DNA of 64,000 bases, from the NCBI RefSeq assembly GCF_001540865.1, contig NC_033640.1, positions 9,576,834 through 9,640,833 on the forward strand. Direction: 5' to 3'. Shown in pieces: positions 1 to 11,490 of the stretch. The stretch's first letter is position 1. Every line of letters begins with the position of its first letter. The notes beneath the pieces were generated by a model. That model was not told the DNA's origin and did no database searches. It saw only the letters and a program-made list of their open reading frames with translations. Both the position numbers and the translations under genes were made by a program. This DNA comes from Ananas comosus. Lineage: Eukaryota; Streptophyta; Magnoliopsida; Poales; Bromeliaceae.

Positions 1-321
1 TGACTAAAAGTTTTAGGATTGGTAAAATATATATACCAAGCTTTTTCACATCAAGATATTGTTTTATGCAAGTGTTATACTACTTGGAGAAAAAAAGAAA
101 CTCTGAATTCCACAGGAATCTATAAAATAGAGTATAGTTTTCTACATGATTCCGTCGTATTCTTCATTTTTGATAAGTCAAAACCATAGAAAAAGGACTC
201 CATAGAATTTGTACACTGTCTATTCTAACGGGACCCAAATAAAAAATAAATTAATTGAAGCAAAATTACTGATATCTCACTGTGGTTCAAAAAAAGAAAG
301 AAAAGAAAACACCCACCACAG
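1..321. other. AT-rich intergenic DNA
   Basis: I see no gene, conserved coding frame or repeat boundary here. The stretch is AT-rich and ends at the target-site duplication of the miniature LTR element that follows. Confidence 0.6.
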
Positions 322-593
322 TTTGAAACAATCATTGTATTTTAAAAATTTAAGCTTATAGCTAATGGTGTTTATATATTTTTATATTAACACTCCCTCT
401 AAAGATCTTTTGCAATTAATGCTCATAATGCGCGTGGATTTGAATTAAATAGGAAGAAATTAATAATGTTAGGAGCCTGACATGACTCGAACTTAGAACC
501 GTCTACTCTAATACCATACGAAATAACTGTTGTACTCTAAAATCTTAAGTTATTAAAAAAACGGTGTTTATTTATATATTTTTATATATAACA
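322..593 (-). mobile_element. Miniature LTR retrotransposon (TRIM/SMART-like), complete
   Basis: Read on the minus strand, this has two terminal repeats of about 70 bp (plus-strand positions 322-392 and about 519-593). Each begins TGTTA. A tract AGAGGGAG lies immediately before the distal repeat, as a polypurine tract should. A primer-binding-like segment related to TGGTATCAGAGCC, the complement of the initiator tRNA-Met 3' end, follows the proximal repeat but is mutated. The 5-bp sequence CACAG occurs at 317-321 and again at 594-598, a perfect target-site duplication. At 272 bp there is no coding capacity, so it would have depended on another element's proteins. It resembles the copy at 31747-32012, and both resemble the SMART class of plant TRIMs. 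Confidence 0.85.
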
Positions 594-1689
594 CACAGAG
601 GTTAACAATGACAAATTCCACAGTCATCATCTTTAATTTGCTATTCCAAGTCAAAGTATACCATGCATGGGCCCTAAATAAGAAGGAATTTTCTCTTGCT
701 TTGCGCTGGAGATGGGAACATTTTATGTTAGCTAACCTGTAGTCAGTCAATTAACTTATTTTCATAGCAAAATTCACATGATCATGTAATAATTATAGGC
801 TTAATTATAAAAACCACTTGCGCTCCATTACATGTCTCAAATATTTTCGTGTATAAAAAATTTAAACGACATCAGTTCTATACACTTTAGTCTTGTATCA
901 AATGGTTTCGATAAATTAAAATTGTCCTTCACTTTTGGTAGAAATATTAAAATGATGTGACAAAATTATTTAATGTTAAAACGCTTAATTAAATTCTCAC
1001 ATAGAAATATATTTCTATAATTTTTTTTTTGAGTTTTGATACTTAAGGTATAGTTGAAAGAGTTTAAATGGAGTTTAATTAAAAATATACTATCTCAACA
1101 TGTCACTATTAAAATTAACGAAAATTCTAACGAACGTGTCTTTTTGAGTTAAAACTGAAGTTCAAAATTAATATTGTTTATTTTTTTAGCAAAAAAAGAT
1201 TTTTTTATAATTAAGTGAACAGTATACGTCGAAGTGACTTTGACGTTATAATATATCTGACCCCTAAATTATCGCCGCATGCATGCATTGACGTACGTGA
1301 CCCGCACGTTATGCATCCAGAGTCAATGCTATAACAATTAATTAAAAATTAAATCATTGTTTAAATTTAAAATGATCTACTGAGACTAATTAATGTGTAC
1401 TTAATTAACAATGATTTGGGTTAAAAACTGGGGTAAGTTTTCATGAAATTTGACATTAACCCCTCAACTAAATCACGTTTTGAAATAGACCCTCTAACTT
1501 TATTTATTTATTTTAGCTCGAGACTTTTCTAATTTTTTAAAAGAAAATTTTGGAATTAACGAAATTAGCAATTATAGTGTAGTTCTTATCAAGTTTATTG
1601 ATGAAAATAATTAAATCGGGTGTATTAAAGAGTTGAGGGGTATTAATAAAAAGAAAAATAGTTGAGGAATTATATAGTACATATACGCA
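594..1689. other. AT-rich intergenic DNA, one possible degenerate fold-back element
   Basis: There is no gene. Around 1465-1650 the phrases CCCCTCAACT and AGTTGAGGGG face each other in inverted orientation, flanked by AT-rich sequence, which suggests an old fold-back MITE. A related half-copy may lie at about 8905-8955. No target duplication was found. Confidence 0.4.
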
Positions 1690-2232
1690 GGGTAGATCTT
1701 GTGTGCTATTAGGAGTACGAAGGCTTTTATGCTCCTAAGCCGTTTTCGATAATGGAGCTTCTAAATCGACGATCGGCTCCGTTAGACTTGCTCTAGTATA
1801 TTTGAAGTATCTAGAAAATAAATTTTGTGACTTTTCGATATCATTTACCTAACAATCAAAAGGGTTCAAAATCAACGGCTGAAAATAAAAATCTCACAAA
1901 AAGTGGTGATATAGTATTAAAATTTTTGATCAAACATATTGATCTTGCTGTAAATAGTATAAAGAATTTTCTATCAAAATTTCATCTGATTTGAATATTT
2001 CTACACCGTTAAACTTGCAAACAGTATACATCAACTATTAAAAATTGTTGATTTTTAACCCTTTCAATCGCTAGGGAAATGATACTGAAAAATCACAAAA
2101 ATTATTTTCTAAATAGTTCAAATACACTAAATCAAGTCTAACGGAGCCGATCGTCGATTTGGAAGCTCTATCATCGAAAATAGTTTAGGAGCACGGAGGC
2201 CTCCGTGCTCCTAATAGCACACAAGACCTACT

Positions 2233-2234
<2 letters not shown>
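1690..2234. mobile_element. Long fold-back MITE, family A copy 1
   Basis: The left end (GTAGATCTTGTGTGCTATTA) and the inverted right end match over more than 30 bp with few differences. The two halves stay complementary well inward, including the phrase AATCGACGATCGGCTCCGTT in both arms, so the whole 545-bp element could fold into one hairpin. It has no open frame. Its right end abuts a (TA)n run at 2236-2267. Related copies are at 16095-16430, 33152-33742 and 36870-37410. The superfamily is not clear because the flanking TA repeat hides any target duplication. Confidence 0.85.
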
Positions 2235-2268
<34 letters not shown>

Positions 2269-4697
2269 TTAACAAATTTTATACTAGTTAGACTTTTTAT
2301 TTTTTTTGTTAATTAGATGTGATACATAATTAAATTCGATACAAATCCTAATCAAACTAGAATTAAAAATCTGAGTGTTTTGTAGAAATTCGGTTTGTAC
2401 TTAAAGCTGCGAGATTGGTGGAGTTCATCTTGTGATTATGTGAGTGTTTTTCTAATTCTTTTTACCTTATTTTATTTCATATATATATTATCTTTATTCT
2501 GCTCCTAATCTCTTCATCTACAGAAACTATTCTAAATATATATTTCATATATATTAACATAAAGTTGGGAACAGAAAGGAACAACTTCATTTTCCGCTCC
2601 ACGCCCCCCAACGTTTCGCGAGCAACCGACCGGTCCTTACTGCTGTTGAAATCCTGGATGGGGCACCTCTAACTGGACCCGCCCTTCTCGCCTCTCGCCT
2701 CTCGCTTCCTTCTCACTCCTTCCTTTTTGATCCTTTTTTTTTTTCACTTTTTCTGTCTCGGTCTCATTTCTTCGTCTTTCCTTCTTTTTTTCTCTCTATT
2801 TTGGTTTTCCTTCAGAAACCCTAACTGCTTCCACACTGTAAACCTAATTTATTTTTCTTAATAAATGAAGCAGATAGCTCGCTCAATATTTCTCAAAAAA
2901 AGTATAAAGCTGGGGACGCGAGAGGGCCATGTAAGTTCACATAAGGAGTTGATATATTTATCCCTTTTATTTATCCTACTAAATATATATTGTCTCACAA
3001 TAGTAAATTTAAATCTTTAATATATATATTTATCTCTATAAAGATTTAAATCTTTTATATTTATCTCTATAGTCAAAAATAGACATATATAAATTTCTAC
3101 CTCTACTCAAATTTTCAATCATTCAATTTGATACTCTTGAGCTGCATTAATGACATTAAATTACAATATCCCGACTTATCTACAATTATAACTCAATTAT
3201 TTGATTTATTTCTATATATAATCAAGTATGGAATTTATTGATATATATATATATAGTGAAATTTGAATTCAAATTACTTCTATATATAAATTAATCAACT
3301 ATTTGAATTATTATTATTATTATATTTATATATATATTGCTTAATTTGAATTCAAGCCAACCCACGTGAAGTGTGTACTATTCACATTGCTTTTCTTTTT
3401 CTGGCCTTATTTGCTTCTGCAACATTCACACATTCCCAACACTTTCACATTAATAAAATATTTTTTAAAGTATATCAATATTTATGTAAAGTGCATGAAT
3501 GATTCTTGTACTATGTCCTTATGGTAGTTTGGTCCCTGTGTTTTCAATTTACACAACTGAGTCCCTAAACTCATATATGTTGTACTTTTAAGTTTAAGCA
3601 TAAAAAAATTTAAACTTTTAAATACAAAATAGCATTTAGTAATATCTGAAAAAGAAAACAAAATTAATACACTTTCCACAGTAGAATGACAAAATATTCA
3701 TTTTATATATATATAAAAAAAGGTCATTTTCTAAATTTTCATGCCCATCAAAAAAGTATATTGATCAAATTGCTATAAAGAATATTATAAGAACCATCAT
3801 GCATCCCGAGAAACGCATTAACTTTTAATATTTTAGAATTAAATTATTTTAGTTACTTTACTTCAAAATTTGTTTGAAATAAATAGTTTTATTAGTGATT
3901 GATTAAAAATTATTAATTTTTATTTAATAAAAATAATTAAAATTATTAAATTTGATGAAATTATTAATAAAGTTCAATGAAAATCTCTAAATTTTTATTA
4001 AAATTTAAGTGAAAGGCCGAGGGGACAATTTCAAAATGGTCAATAGTTTGGAATCTCCATACATTTTTACCTAAAATTATTTTATTCTGAAAAAGGACAA
4101 TCACAACATCTAAAAATATTATTGTACAAAGCAACCGATAATAGAAAATGTCAAATTGGACATGCAATGGACACCCACTTTCCTTTCCGCGTACAACTAA
4201 TTATGACTACAAAATCATACATTTAAATATGAAAATCTTATTGTTATTATGAAAATTAAACATTCACCAATTCATTGTTTTCTAAAACAAGTATATATGG
4301 AATGTATGTAAAAAAATAAGAGATTATCTTAACAACTGTTTGATTGAATATATCTAAAAATACAGTATAATTAGTGATATATGCACTTTAAAATACAACA
4401 GTTATAACTACGTATATTTTTTTTTAATCAACTTAACTGAAAATATAAAATAATTAATTTTTAAATTAAAAAGTTTAGATATCACTTATTAAGCTTTTTA
4501 CTGTCTTTGCTTTAAGGCACCATATTTTGACCAGTCAACTTTCTTTTTATTTTTATCATCTTCATTGAAATTTCCATGTAAGTTTCAATATATATATATA
4601 TATATATAGATACATATAGTGTTTAGCTTCTCATCATATATTCTGAGAAATAACCCTCTCAACGTTAACACACAGTTTCATTTGGGGGGAAAGGGAG
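2235..4697. other. Intergenic DNA with an orphan leader-like segment and upstream region of the oxidase gene
   Basis: A (TA)n run occupies 2236-2267. From 2590 to 2840 the base composition changes abruptly to a GC-richer then CT-rich stretch ending in AAACCCTAA-like sequence, the usual look of a plant promoter and 5' leader, but no coding frame follows. At 2862-2900 comes a tail (ATAAATGAAGC, then A-rich) like those of the LINE and SINE copies elsewhere in the window. From 2940 on it is AT-rich with many short TA runs. TA-rich DNA at about 4588-4610 may supply the TATA element of the oxidase gene. Confidence 0.45.
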
Positions 4698-7600
4698 ATG
4701 AGCTCTTCATCAAAGTGCTTCTCCGCAGCAGAAACCAAGCTGCTGCTTCTATTGCTATGTGCCTGCGCATCAGCGGTTTTTGTAGAAGCGAGAGTTCACC
4801 ACCACAAGTGGGAGATATCGTACCAGTTCAAGTCGTCGGACTGCTACCGGAAGCTCGCGGTCACGATCAACGGGCAGACCCCCGGCCCGACGATCGTCGC
4901 CGAGCAAGGCGACACCGTCGCCGTCGAGGTCAAAAATAGCCTACTCACCGAGAACGTCGCTATCCACTGGCACGGAATTCGACAGGTAACGCTCGCGAAA
5001 GAAGAATAAAAGTAATTATTACGTATTCATACATTCGTCATCTGTTATTTTTTCAGCCGTTCATCATATCTCGTACTTTTACTGATTCAACTACTTAGTA
5101 TTTTTAAAAAAAAATTAATTTTGTAGATTGGAACGCCGTGGTTTGATGGAACAGAAGGGGTGACACAATGCCCAATAGTCCCTGGGGATACCTTTATTTA
5201 CAGATTCGTTGTCGACAGAGTAAGTAGTTAGTTTTATACATACAAAAAATAATAATAATTAACACTCTCAACTATATGTATTTTGAAAAAACTCCTCAAC
5301 TTTTTTTTTTTTTTTTTTTTGGGTTTAATTATTANGGGGCTCAACGGTGTGATCAAGGTGATGGTCCCCAAGGGCGTATCTGAGCCGTTCAAATACGATC
5401 ACGAGCACACCATACTCCTCAACGATTGGTGGCACAACAGCACGTACGAACAGGCCGTTGGGCTCGCCTCCGTTCCGTTCGTATTTGTAGGAGAGCCCCA
5501 GGTAATTTGCACCTTGCTATCCCTTCCTTTTACAAATTGCACTTTGGTCCCTGTTTTTTTTTCTTACTAGTTTGCCAACTTTTGAATTCGACATTTGAGA
5601 CCCTAAACTTTTTGATTTGAACGTTGTAGTCGCTTCTGATCAACGGGCGGGGGAGGTTCAACTGCTCCCTGGCGACGAGCGGAACCTGCAACGCGACCAA
5701 CCCCGAGTGCTCGTCCCCGGTCTTCACCGTCGTCCCCGGCAAAACTTACCGCCTCCGCATCGCGAGCATTTCCTCCCTCTCCGCGCTCAGCTTCGAAATT
5801 GAGGTAACCGTTTCATCTCCTATCTGTTACGTACCTGTTTTCGACAAAAAATCCCACTATGTAGCAGATACATCACATCATCTATATCTAATCAATCATA
5901 TTTTTTTTTAAGAACAAAAACATAATAAACTTTTTTCTGTAATCATAATAGAACAGATGAATTCCAAAAAAGTAATTTGATTGATCATAAACACCGCATC
6001 ACCAATGTGACTATTATATTTTTCATATTTTCAATCCCTGACGACTACGTTTGTTTAAAAAAAGTAGGGAAAACTTCAAAAACCCCCCCTGTGGTTTCGT
6101 GCATTCTCACTTTGCTACCCTGTGGTTTAAAACGTATCAATTTACCCCCCTGTGGTTTCATTTTTATCTTTTCAGAAGCTTTTTCGTTAATATTTCGTTA
6201 AATTATATATAAAAAACTTCAGATAACCATCTATATTTATCAAATAGTCACTTTAGTATCCTTTAATTTTAACTTTGTCACTGATTTTAAAAAAAAATAA
6301 TAATAAAATTGATAACAAAAAGATAAAAACGAAACCACAGGGGGGAAAATTGATACGTTTTAAACCACAGGGTAGCAAAGTGAGAATGCACAAAACCACA
6401 GGGGAGGTTTTTGAAGTTTTCCCAAAAAAGTACTAAAATAAAAAAATAAATAAATGAATAATTTTTACAAAAGACAAGGGTTTTGAAACCATCGATGAAG
6501 TGTTAATATATATTTTTACACCAGCTTTTACTATAATAATTTTTTGAATAATATAGTATCAGTAATATTTTAATTATAAATTATGAGCACAATTACATAA
6601 TATTATAATTATAAATTATGTAATGGGTTGCTGATCACCTTGACCGGCCCAGCTGTATTATTTTTGATTTTATTCTTAATCTAATGTAAAGTTCAAATTA
6701 GTGGTTGTCACCCACTTGTGATGTATATATATTTTAATTAATTATACGTTATTTTTTGTTCACCCTCAACGTGCAATACAAGAGGAAATGGACACGATCA
6801 TGTGATCGATTTCAAAATGCCCTTGAATTTTTAATTAAAAAATCTTAAATTATATATATATATTTTTGGGAGACGAAAACATGACTGAGATCTAATACAA
6901 GTCCAAGTTTCTTTGTCGCCTCTTTAAAATATAAATTGTTTAAAACGCATTCGATTATTTGATCTTTAAAAATTTTGATCGTGCTAATTTTAGGGGCACA
7001 ACTTGACTGTGGTGGAAGCGGACGGGCACTATGTGGACCCGTTTGTGGTTCAGAACCTGTACATCTACTCGGGCGAGACGTACTCGGTCCTACTGAAAGC
7101 CGACCGCGACCCGACCCGCAACTACTGGGCGGCGTCGCACGTGGTGAGCCGCAAGCCGGCGACCCCGCCCGCGACCGCGATCATCAACTACTATCCGAAC
7201 CCTCCGTTGCGGAGCCCCCGATCTGCTCTCCCGCCCGGGCCGGCCTGGAACGACACCCGAACCCGGGTCGCCCAGAGCCGGTCCGTCCGGGCCCACCCGG
7301 ACCACATCCAACCGGTCCCGCCCAAACCGGACCGGGTCATAATCCTCCTCAACACCCAGAACCGGGTCAACGGTCGCATGCGGTGGGCCCTCAACAACGT
7401 CTCGTACGAGCTCCCGCATACTCCCTACCTCGTCGCGCTAAAGCACGGGCTCCGCCACGTGTACAACCGGGCCCCACCCCCCGACACGTACGACTACAGG
7501 GGCTACGACATACGCGTACCCCAGAAGAACCCCAACGCGACGACGAGCAACGCGATTTACCGGGTCGGGTTCGGGTCCACGGTGGACGTGGTTCTCCAGA

Positions 7601-7950
7601 ACGCGAACACGTTGACGCCGAACAACAGCGAGACGCACCCGTGGCACCTGCACGGGCACGACTTTTGGGTGTTGGGGTACGGGTCGGGTAAGTATAACCC
7701 GGGCGCGGACCCGGGGTCGTATAATTTGAGGGACCCGATAATGAAGAACACGGTGGCGCTGCACCCTATGGGGTGGACCGCACTGAGGTTCCGTGCGGAT
7801 AACCCCGGGGTGTGGGCGTTTCACTGCCACATCGAGTCCCATTTTTTTATGGGGATGGGGATCGTGTTTGAGGAGGGCGTGGAAAAAGTGGGGCGCCTCC
7901 CAGAAGCAATTCTGGGGTGTGGTGAGTCCAAGATTTTGAGGAACCCTTAA
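4698..7950 (+). CDS. AAO: L-ascorbate oxidase (multicopper oxidase), exon 3 broken at an assembly gap
   Basis: A secreted blue copper enzyme that oxidises apoplastic ascorbate to monodehydroascorbate while reducing oxygen to water. Exons: 4698-4985, 5127-5219, part of exon 3 from 5336 to 5501, 5630-5803 and 6994-7950, all with GT-AG introns. The start gives a hydrophobic signal peptide (about residues 8-31). Copper ligands seen: HWHG at the end of exon 1, [11 protein letters not shown] in exon 5, and [12 protein letters not shown] near the C-terminus. Exon 2 ends in YRFVVDR and the next readable sequence is GLNGVIKV. The family's intervening stretch of about 17 residues, with the second HxH copper pair, is absent, and an N sits exactly there (5335). 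Allowing for it, the protein is about 575 aa, normal for the family. Intron 4 carries a Mutator-type MITE. The loss is probably an assembly fault rather than a pseudogene. Confidence 0.9.
5335..5335. other. Ambiguous base N, probably a compressed gap
   Basis: The single N follows a run of about 20 T and precedes in-frame oxidase coding sequence. The coding sequence expected between exon 2 and this point is missing. I infer that the N stands for an unresolved gap of unknown length. Confidence 0.75.
6067..6423. mobile_element. Mutator-type fold-back MITE, copy 1, in oxidase intron 4
   Basis: The 357-bp element begins GGGAAAACTTC and ends in the inverted form GAAGTTTTCCC. Both arms carry CCTGTGGTTT-type phrases in inverted orientation, so the whole unit folds back on itself. 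The 9-bp sequence AAAAAAGTA flanks it exactly at 6058-6066 and 6424-6432. A 9-bp duplication is the Mutator-superfamily signature. It lies within an intron and does not touch the splice sites. Related copies are at 34972-35330, 35561-35900 and 59590-59914. Confidence 0.88.
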
Positions 7951-8204
7951 GTGAGGGCTTTTGATTTTGAATTTAAACTTTTGATTTTGATTTTGAATTT
8001 GGTTCAAGATTTTAGGGAATGTGGCTTGTAAACTTGTGAGCTGTTGCTTACAAATTTTTCGCCTATTTAATTAATTGATTGATGATAATTTTGTTGGATC
8101 TTGTGTCTTTTCAACTTGTGATGTATTTGAAAAAAAGAATGTTTTGTATGCGAATAATGACAATGCTAGTAAAGTTAACTCAATGTGAAGTGACAAAAGT
8201 TCAT

Positions 8205-8239
<35 letters not shown>

Positions 8240-8995
8240 CTGTTTGTTTCCGTGGAATTCGGAAATTGATGTCCTAACTTCAAATATCTTGTCAAGGACA
8301 ATATTTGTTCTGATACCGAAGTTACGAAATCATTCGAACTTTTGTTGACAATTGCATGATCTTGACGGAAAAAGAAGTCGAGTTCACAAAACTTACAAAT
8401 TTTTCAACTCTACACTGCTTATTTGATGCTTGAAGATCCCAATTATTCTCCTCAAACAAAACTTTTGCTCATCTATTTATAGCCATGCACTTGGTTCTTT
8501 GGGCATTGTACTACAAAAATGTACTACAAATTAAAGCCCTCATAAAATAAAAATAAAAGTACAATTTAGTACACTTGTGCACCTTAGCCATGTACTACTT
8601 TGACCTTTTACATATGCTAAAATTTCCAATTGTGCATAGATAAATTTATTGAACATTTGAATCGAACCATGGATAAAATAAGAGGGCTATAACTTTGGGT
8701 TGGGTTTAACCCAAATCCAATTGGCCTAATCTTGTATTATGGTCGATTTGAATTGTGTAATTAGGAAATTGGGTTAGGTTAGATTTGAGAAATTTTAACT
8801 CTGATGCTAATTTGTGTTCGATAGAATTTCTTTTTTCTTTCCTTACAGACCTTACGATATGTATATTTCGAAAGTCATCCCAAACTTTCTGGGGTAAAAT
8901 TATATAGAGGACCCTCAACAATACTTCGTTTTGAAATAGGCTCTTCAATATTTCCGACACGATATACTAGTATACTACATGTTCCTTTTCAATAC
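7951..8995. other. Intergenic region, oxidase 3' end to PPR gene
   Basis: The oxidase 3' flank is AT-rich. A (GA)n microsatellite occupies about 8208-8236. At 8905-8955 a phrase with CCCTCAAC and CGTTTTGAAATAG resembles one at about 1465-1490, perhaps half of an old MITE. I see no gene. Confidence 0.5.
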
Positions 8996-10768
8996 ATGGT
9001 GTTTGTAGAGAAGCTCGGTTCTCTTCTCCACCATTGCTCCAAGCTCAAATCCCTCTCCCATGGCGCCTCCCTTCACTCTGCGCTCATCAAATCAGGTGTT
9101 GAACACGACCTCTTCCTCTCCAACCACCTCCTGAACATGTATGCGAAATGTGGTAAACTTAAGCATGCCCACAAGGTGTTTGATGAAATGCCCAGGAGAA
9201 ACCTCGTCTCGTTCTCGGCGCTAATCTCGGGCTACGATCAATCCGGAGAGCCTTTGATGGCTCTTAATCTCTTTTCGCAATTGGAATTCGTTCCGAACGA
9301 GTATATATATGGTAGTGTGTTAAGTGCTTGTGCTACCCTACTTGCCCTGTCGCAAGGCGAACAGGTTCACGCCGACGTGATCAAAACAGGATTTTTTGAC
9401 GTGTCGTTCGTATCCAATTCGCTTATCTCGATGTACATGAAATGCAGTTGCTTTCACGAAGCGTACTCGATCTTCGGTGCCATTGCGGAGCCGAATTTGG
9501 TGTCATACAATGCTATGATCGGGGGTTTTGCAGAGAATGGCCATGTAGAGAACAGTTTGGAGCTGTTTCGACTTATGAACCAGCGAGGATTGCGACCCGA
9601 TCAGTTCTCTTATGTGGCCGTGGTCGGAATTTGCACGAGTAAAAAGGATTTGGACACTGGAGTTGAACTTCATTGCCAAAGCATAAAGCTCGGGCTCGAT
9701 ATCACGGCCTTTGTGGGTAATGTCATTTTGACCATGTACTCCAAATGCGGTTCAATCGAAGAGGTCGAGAAGGTCTTCAACTCGATAATAGAAAAGGATG
9801 TTATCACGTGGAATTCGCGTATAGTCGCATGTTCCCATTTCGGAGACCATGCGAAAGGCATTATGGTTTATAAAGAGATGATCGAGACCAAAAACGCCGA
9901 CGGTGTTCGCCCTGACGAATTCACATTCGCCAGTGCATTGGCTTGCTGCGCGGAGCTTGCGTCGATTCAATACGGTGGTCAGATTCATTCTTACGTTTCA
10001 AGAACCGGGTGGTTCGATGCAGATGTCGGAGTCAGCAATGCTCTCATCGACATGTACGCAAAGTGCGGTTGGATTGGGTGCGCAACCAAAGTGTTCAATC
10101 TACTGCGAAACCGGAATTTGGTTTCCTGGAACACGATGATAGTCGGGCTTGGGAATCACGGCCTCGGAAAGCGAGCTCTAGAGATTTTTCAGCAGATGGA
10201 GGTAGAAGGAATTTGCCCCGATTCCGCCACATTCGTTGGGCTTTTAATATCCTGCAGCCATGCGGGGTTAGTCGATAAAGGCTTAGCTTATTTCGATTCC
10301 ATGAGAGCGGATTACAACATTTCTCCGAAAATCGAGCATCTATCTTGTCTGATCGATATGTTGGGTCGAGCTGGGAGATTAGAGGAAGCTGAATGCTACA
10401 TTCACAAGTCGCCGTTTAACAATGATTCCATCATTTGGGGCAGTCTTCTCTCTTCTTGTTTCGTACATAGGAACGTCGTCGTTGGTGAGCGTGCAGCGAA
10501 GAAACTCTTCGATCTTCAGCCGAGAACAAGTTCGCCGTTTGTACTGCTGTCGAATCTATACGCGTTGGATGCGAGATGGGACGGGGTTGCCGAAGTGCGA
10601 AAGCTGTTGAAGGACGTTAGGCTCAAGAAGGAGCCTGGTCACAGCGTAATCGAGGCGAAGGGAATTGTGGAGAAGTTTACTGCTGGGGATTATTCACATG
10701 CGAGAATCGAAGAAGTTGCAGAGACATTAGTAAGTCTAAGTTTTCAACTAAAGAAGTTCTATACCTAG
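8996..10768 (+). CDS. Pentatricopeptide repeat protein, PLS class with E-type tail, no DYW domain
   Basis: Intronless, 590 aa. Tandem repeats of about 35 residues run through nearly the whole protein, with typical phrases such as LLNMYAKCGKLKHAHKVFDEMP, NALIDMYAKCG and VSWNTMIVGLGNHG. The C-terminal part (from about residue 485) has the E-type sequence WGSLLSSC...LLSNLYALDARWDGVAEVRK, and the protein ends shortly after with no DYW deaminase domain. PLS-class proteins bind specific RNA sites in mitochondria or plastids, usually for C-to-U editing; members without DYW are thought to recruit a deaminase in trans. The N-terminus is short and its targeting is not obvious. I cannot assign an Arabidopsis orthologue. 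The start is the first ATG of the frame, followed directly by PPR-like sequence. Confidence 0.92.
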   Translation: MVFVEKLGSLLHHCSKLKSLSHGASLHSALIKSGVEHDLFLSNHLLNMYAKCGKLKHAHKVFDEMPRRNLVSFSALISGYDQSGEPLMALNLFSQLEFVPNEYIYGSVLSACATLLALSQGEQVHADVIKTGFFDVSFVSNSLISMYMKCSCFHEAYSIFGAIAEPNLVSYNAMIGGFAENGHVENSLELFRLMNQRGLRPDQFSYVAVVGICTSKKDLDTGVELHCQSIKLGLDITAFVGNVILTMYSKCGSIEEVEKVFNSIIEKDVITWNSRIVACSHFGDHAKGIMVYKEMIETKNADGVRPDEFTFASALACCAELASIQYGGQIHSYVSRTGWFDADVGVSNALIDMYAKCGWIGCATKVFNLLRNRNLVSWNTMIVGLGNHGLGKRALEIFQQMEVEGICPDSATFVGLLISCSHAGLVDKGLAYFDSMRADYNISPKIEHLSCLIDMLGRAGRLEEAECYIHKSPFNNDSIIWGSLLSSCFVHRNVVVGERAAKKLFDLQPRTSSPFVLLSNLYALDARWDGVAEVRKLLKDVRLKKEPGHSVIEAKGIVEKFTAGDYSHARIEEVAETLVSLSFQLKKFYT

Positions 10769-11029
10769 ATGACATTTTTCTCGTATAACATGCAAAATTC
10801 GTTCACGTATCGACATTCTTTTACTCAGATTCTATTTGTCATCAATAGTGTGTCGAATTCCGATACTTTATTGTATGCTTTTCCATTAATTTACCTGCAT
10901 GATTTGTAACTTATAAAGATACTTCCATACATTGAACAAGAAGATCCCTAGGTTTCTAGATAAGCTATATTTACAGCTGAGGAAACATTGTTGAAACAAG
11001 CCATTCTATGATCACTCAAAGCTCTCTCT
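10769..11029. other. Short intergenic region
   Basis: This is the 3' flank of the plus-strand PPR gene, converging on the 3' end of the minus-strand small gene. Nothing else is seen. Confidence 0.5.
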
Positions 11030-11239
11030 CTACTTTGTAGCTGCATGGTGCTTCTCCGAACAGCTCGACGAGGCCGAACCATTCGGATGAACCTTCTTTC
11101 TCATCCCCAGGAAGCCGTTTCTGCGCTTCGTCTCTTTCGAGCTTTTCTCCGCAGCAGCATCTTCGGTCGCCTTCGCTTTCTCCTTATATATGTTCCTCAT
11201 AACATAGGCTTCGATAAACTCGCCCCCCATCGACGCCAT
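11030..11239 (-). CDS. Small basic protein 1 of the cluster, function unknown
   Basis: Single exon, 69 aa, rich in Lys, Arg, Glu and Ser. The N-terminus reads MASMGGEFIEAYVMRNIYKE, followed by a charged middle part and RRNGFLGMRKKV. It has no signal peptide, membrane segment or cysteine pattern. The MG-x-E-x2-EAYV-x-R start and the later R-x-GF-x2-M-x-(K)KV block recur in the gene at 17065-17256, which supports both as real genes. On the minus strand a TATAAATT box lies at 11297-11304, 58 bp upstream of the ATG. I do not recognise a characterised family. The cluster continues at 13020, 15374 and 17065, all in the same orientation. Confidence 0.6.
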   Translation of the reverse strand: MASMGGEFIEAYVMRNIYKEKAKATEDAAAEKSSKETKRRNGFLGMRKKVHPNGSASSSCSEKHHAATK

Positions 11240-11296
11240 GATCAGGAAATTGTTTCCTCTACTTTGTGATGGATTGAAGACTCAAAACTAGTGGGG

Positions 11297-11304
11297 AATT
11301 TATA
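11297..11304 (-). promoter_or_regulatory. TATA box of small gene 1
   Basis: TATAAATT on the minus strand, 58 bp upstream of the ATG at 11239. The other three genes of the cluster have TATAAATA 86-97 bp upstream. Confidence 0.55.
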
Positions 11305-11489
11305 GTGTTACAAGGATTTGGAATATGCTCAAATAAACTTGGGGAACAAGTTTGTGATGTAAGTGTTAAGTCTCATGTACACTTTTTGCTTACTGGTCAT
11401 TGGTGACGACATATCAAGTGGGTGGAACGTGGACTTCAACCAAACAAACAAACTTTGTCTACAAGTTAAAAAGACTGATTTTGACTTTG

Positions 11490-11490
11490 T

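Noticed and set aside
1690..2234. Long hairpin as a microRNA precursor
   Set aside because: The pairing covers a whole multi-copy element with terminal inverted repeats, so it is a MITE. Small RNAs from it are possible but not evidence of a microRNA gene.
6975..7691. 238-aa frame overlapping oxidase exon 5
   Set aside because: An out-of-frame shadow of the GC-rich oxidase exon; the Pro/Arg-rich translation has no domain.
7090..8007. Minus-strand frames of 64-189 aa opposite the oxidase
   Set aside because: Antisense shadows caused by GC-rich coding sequence.
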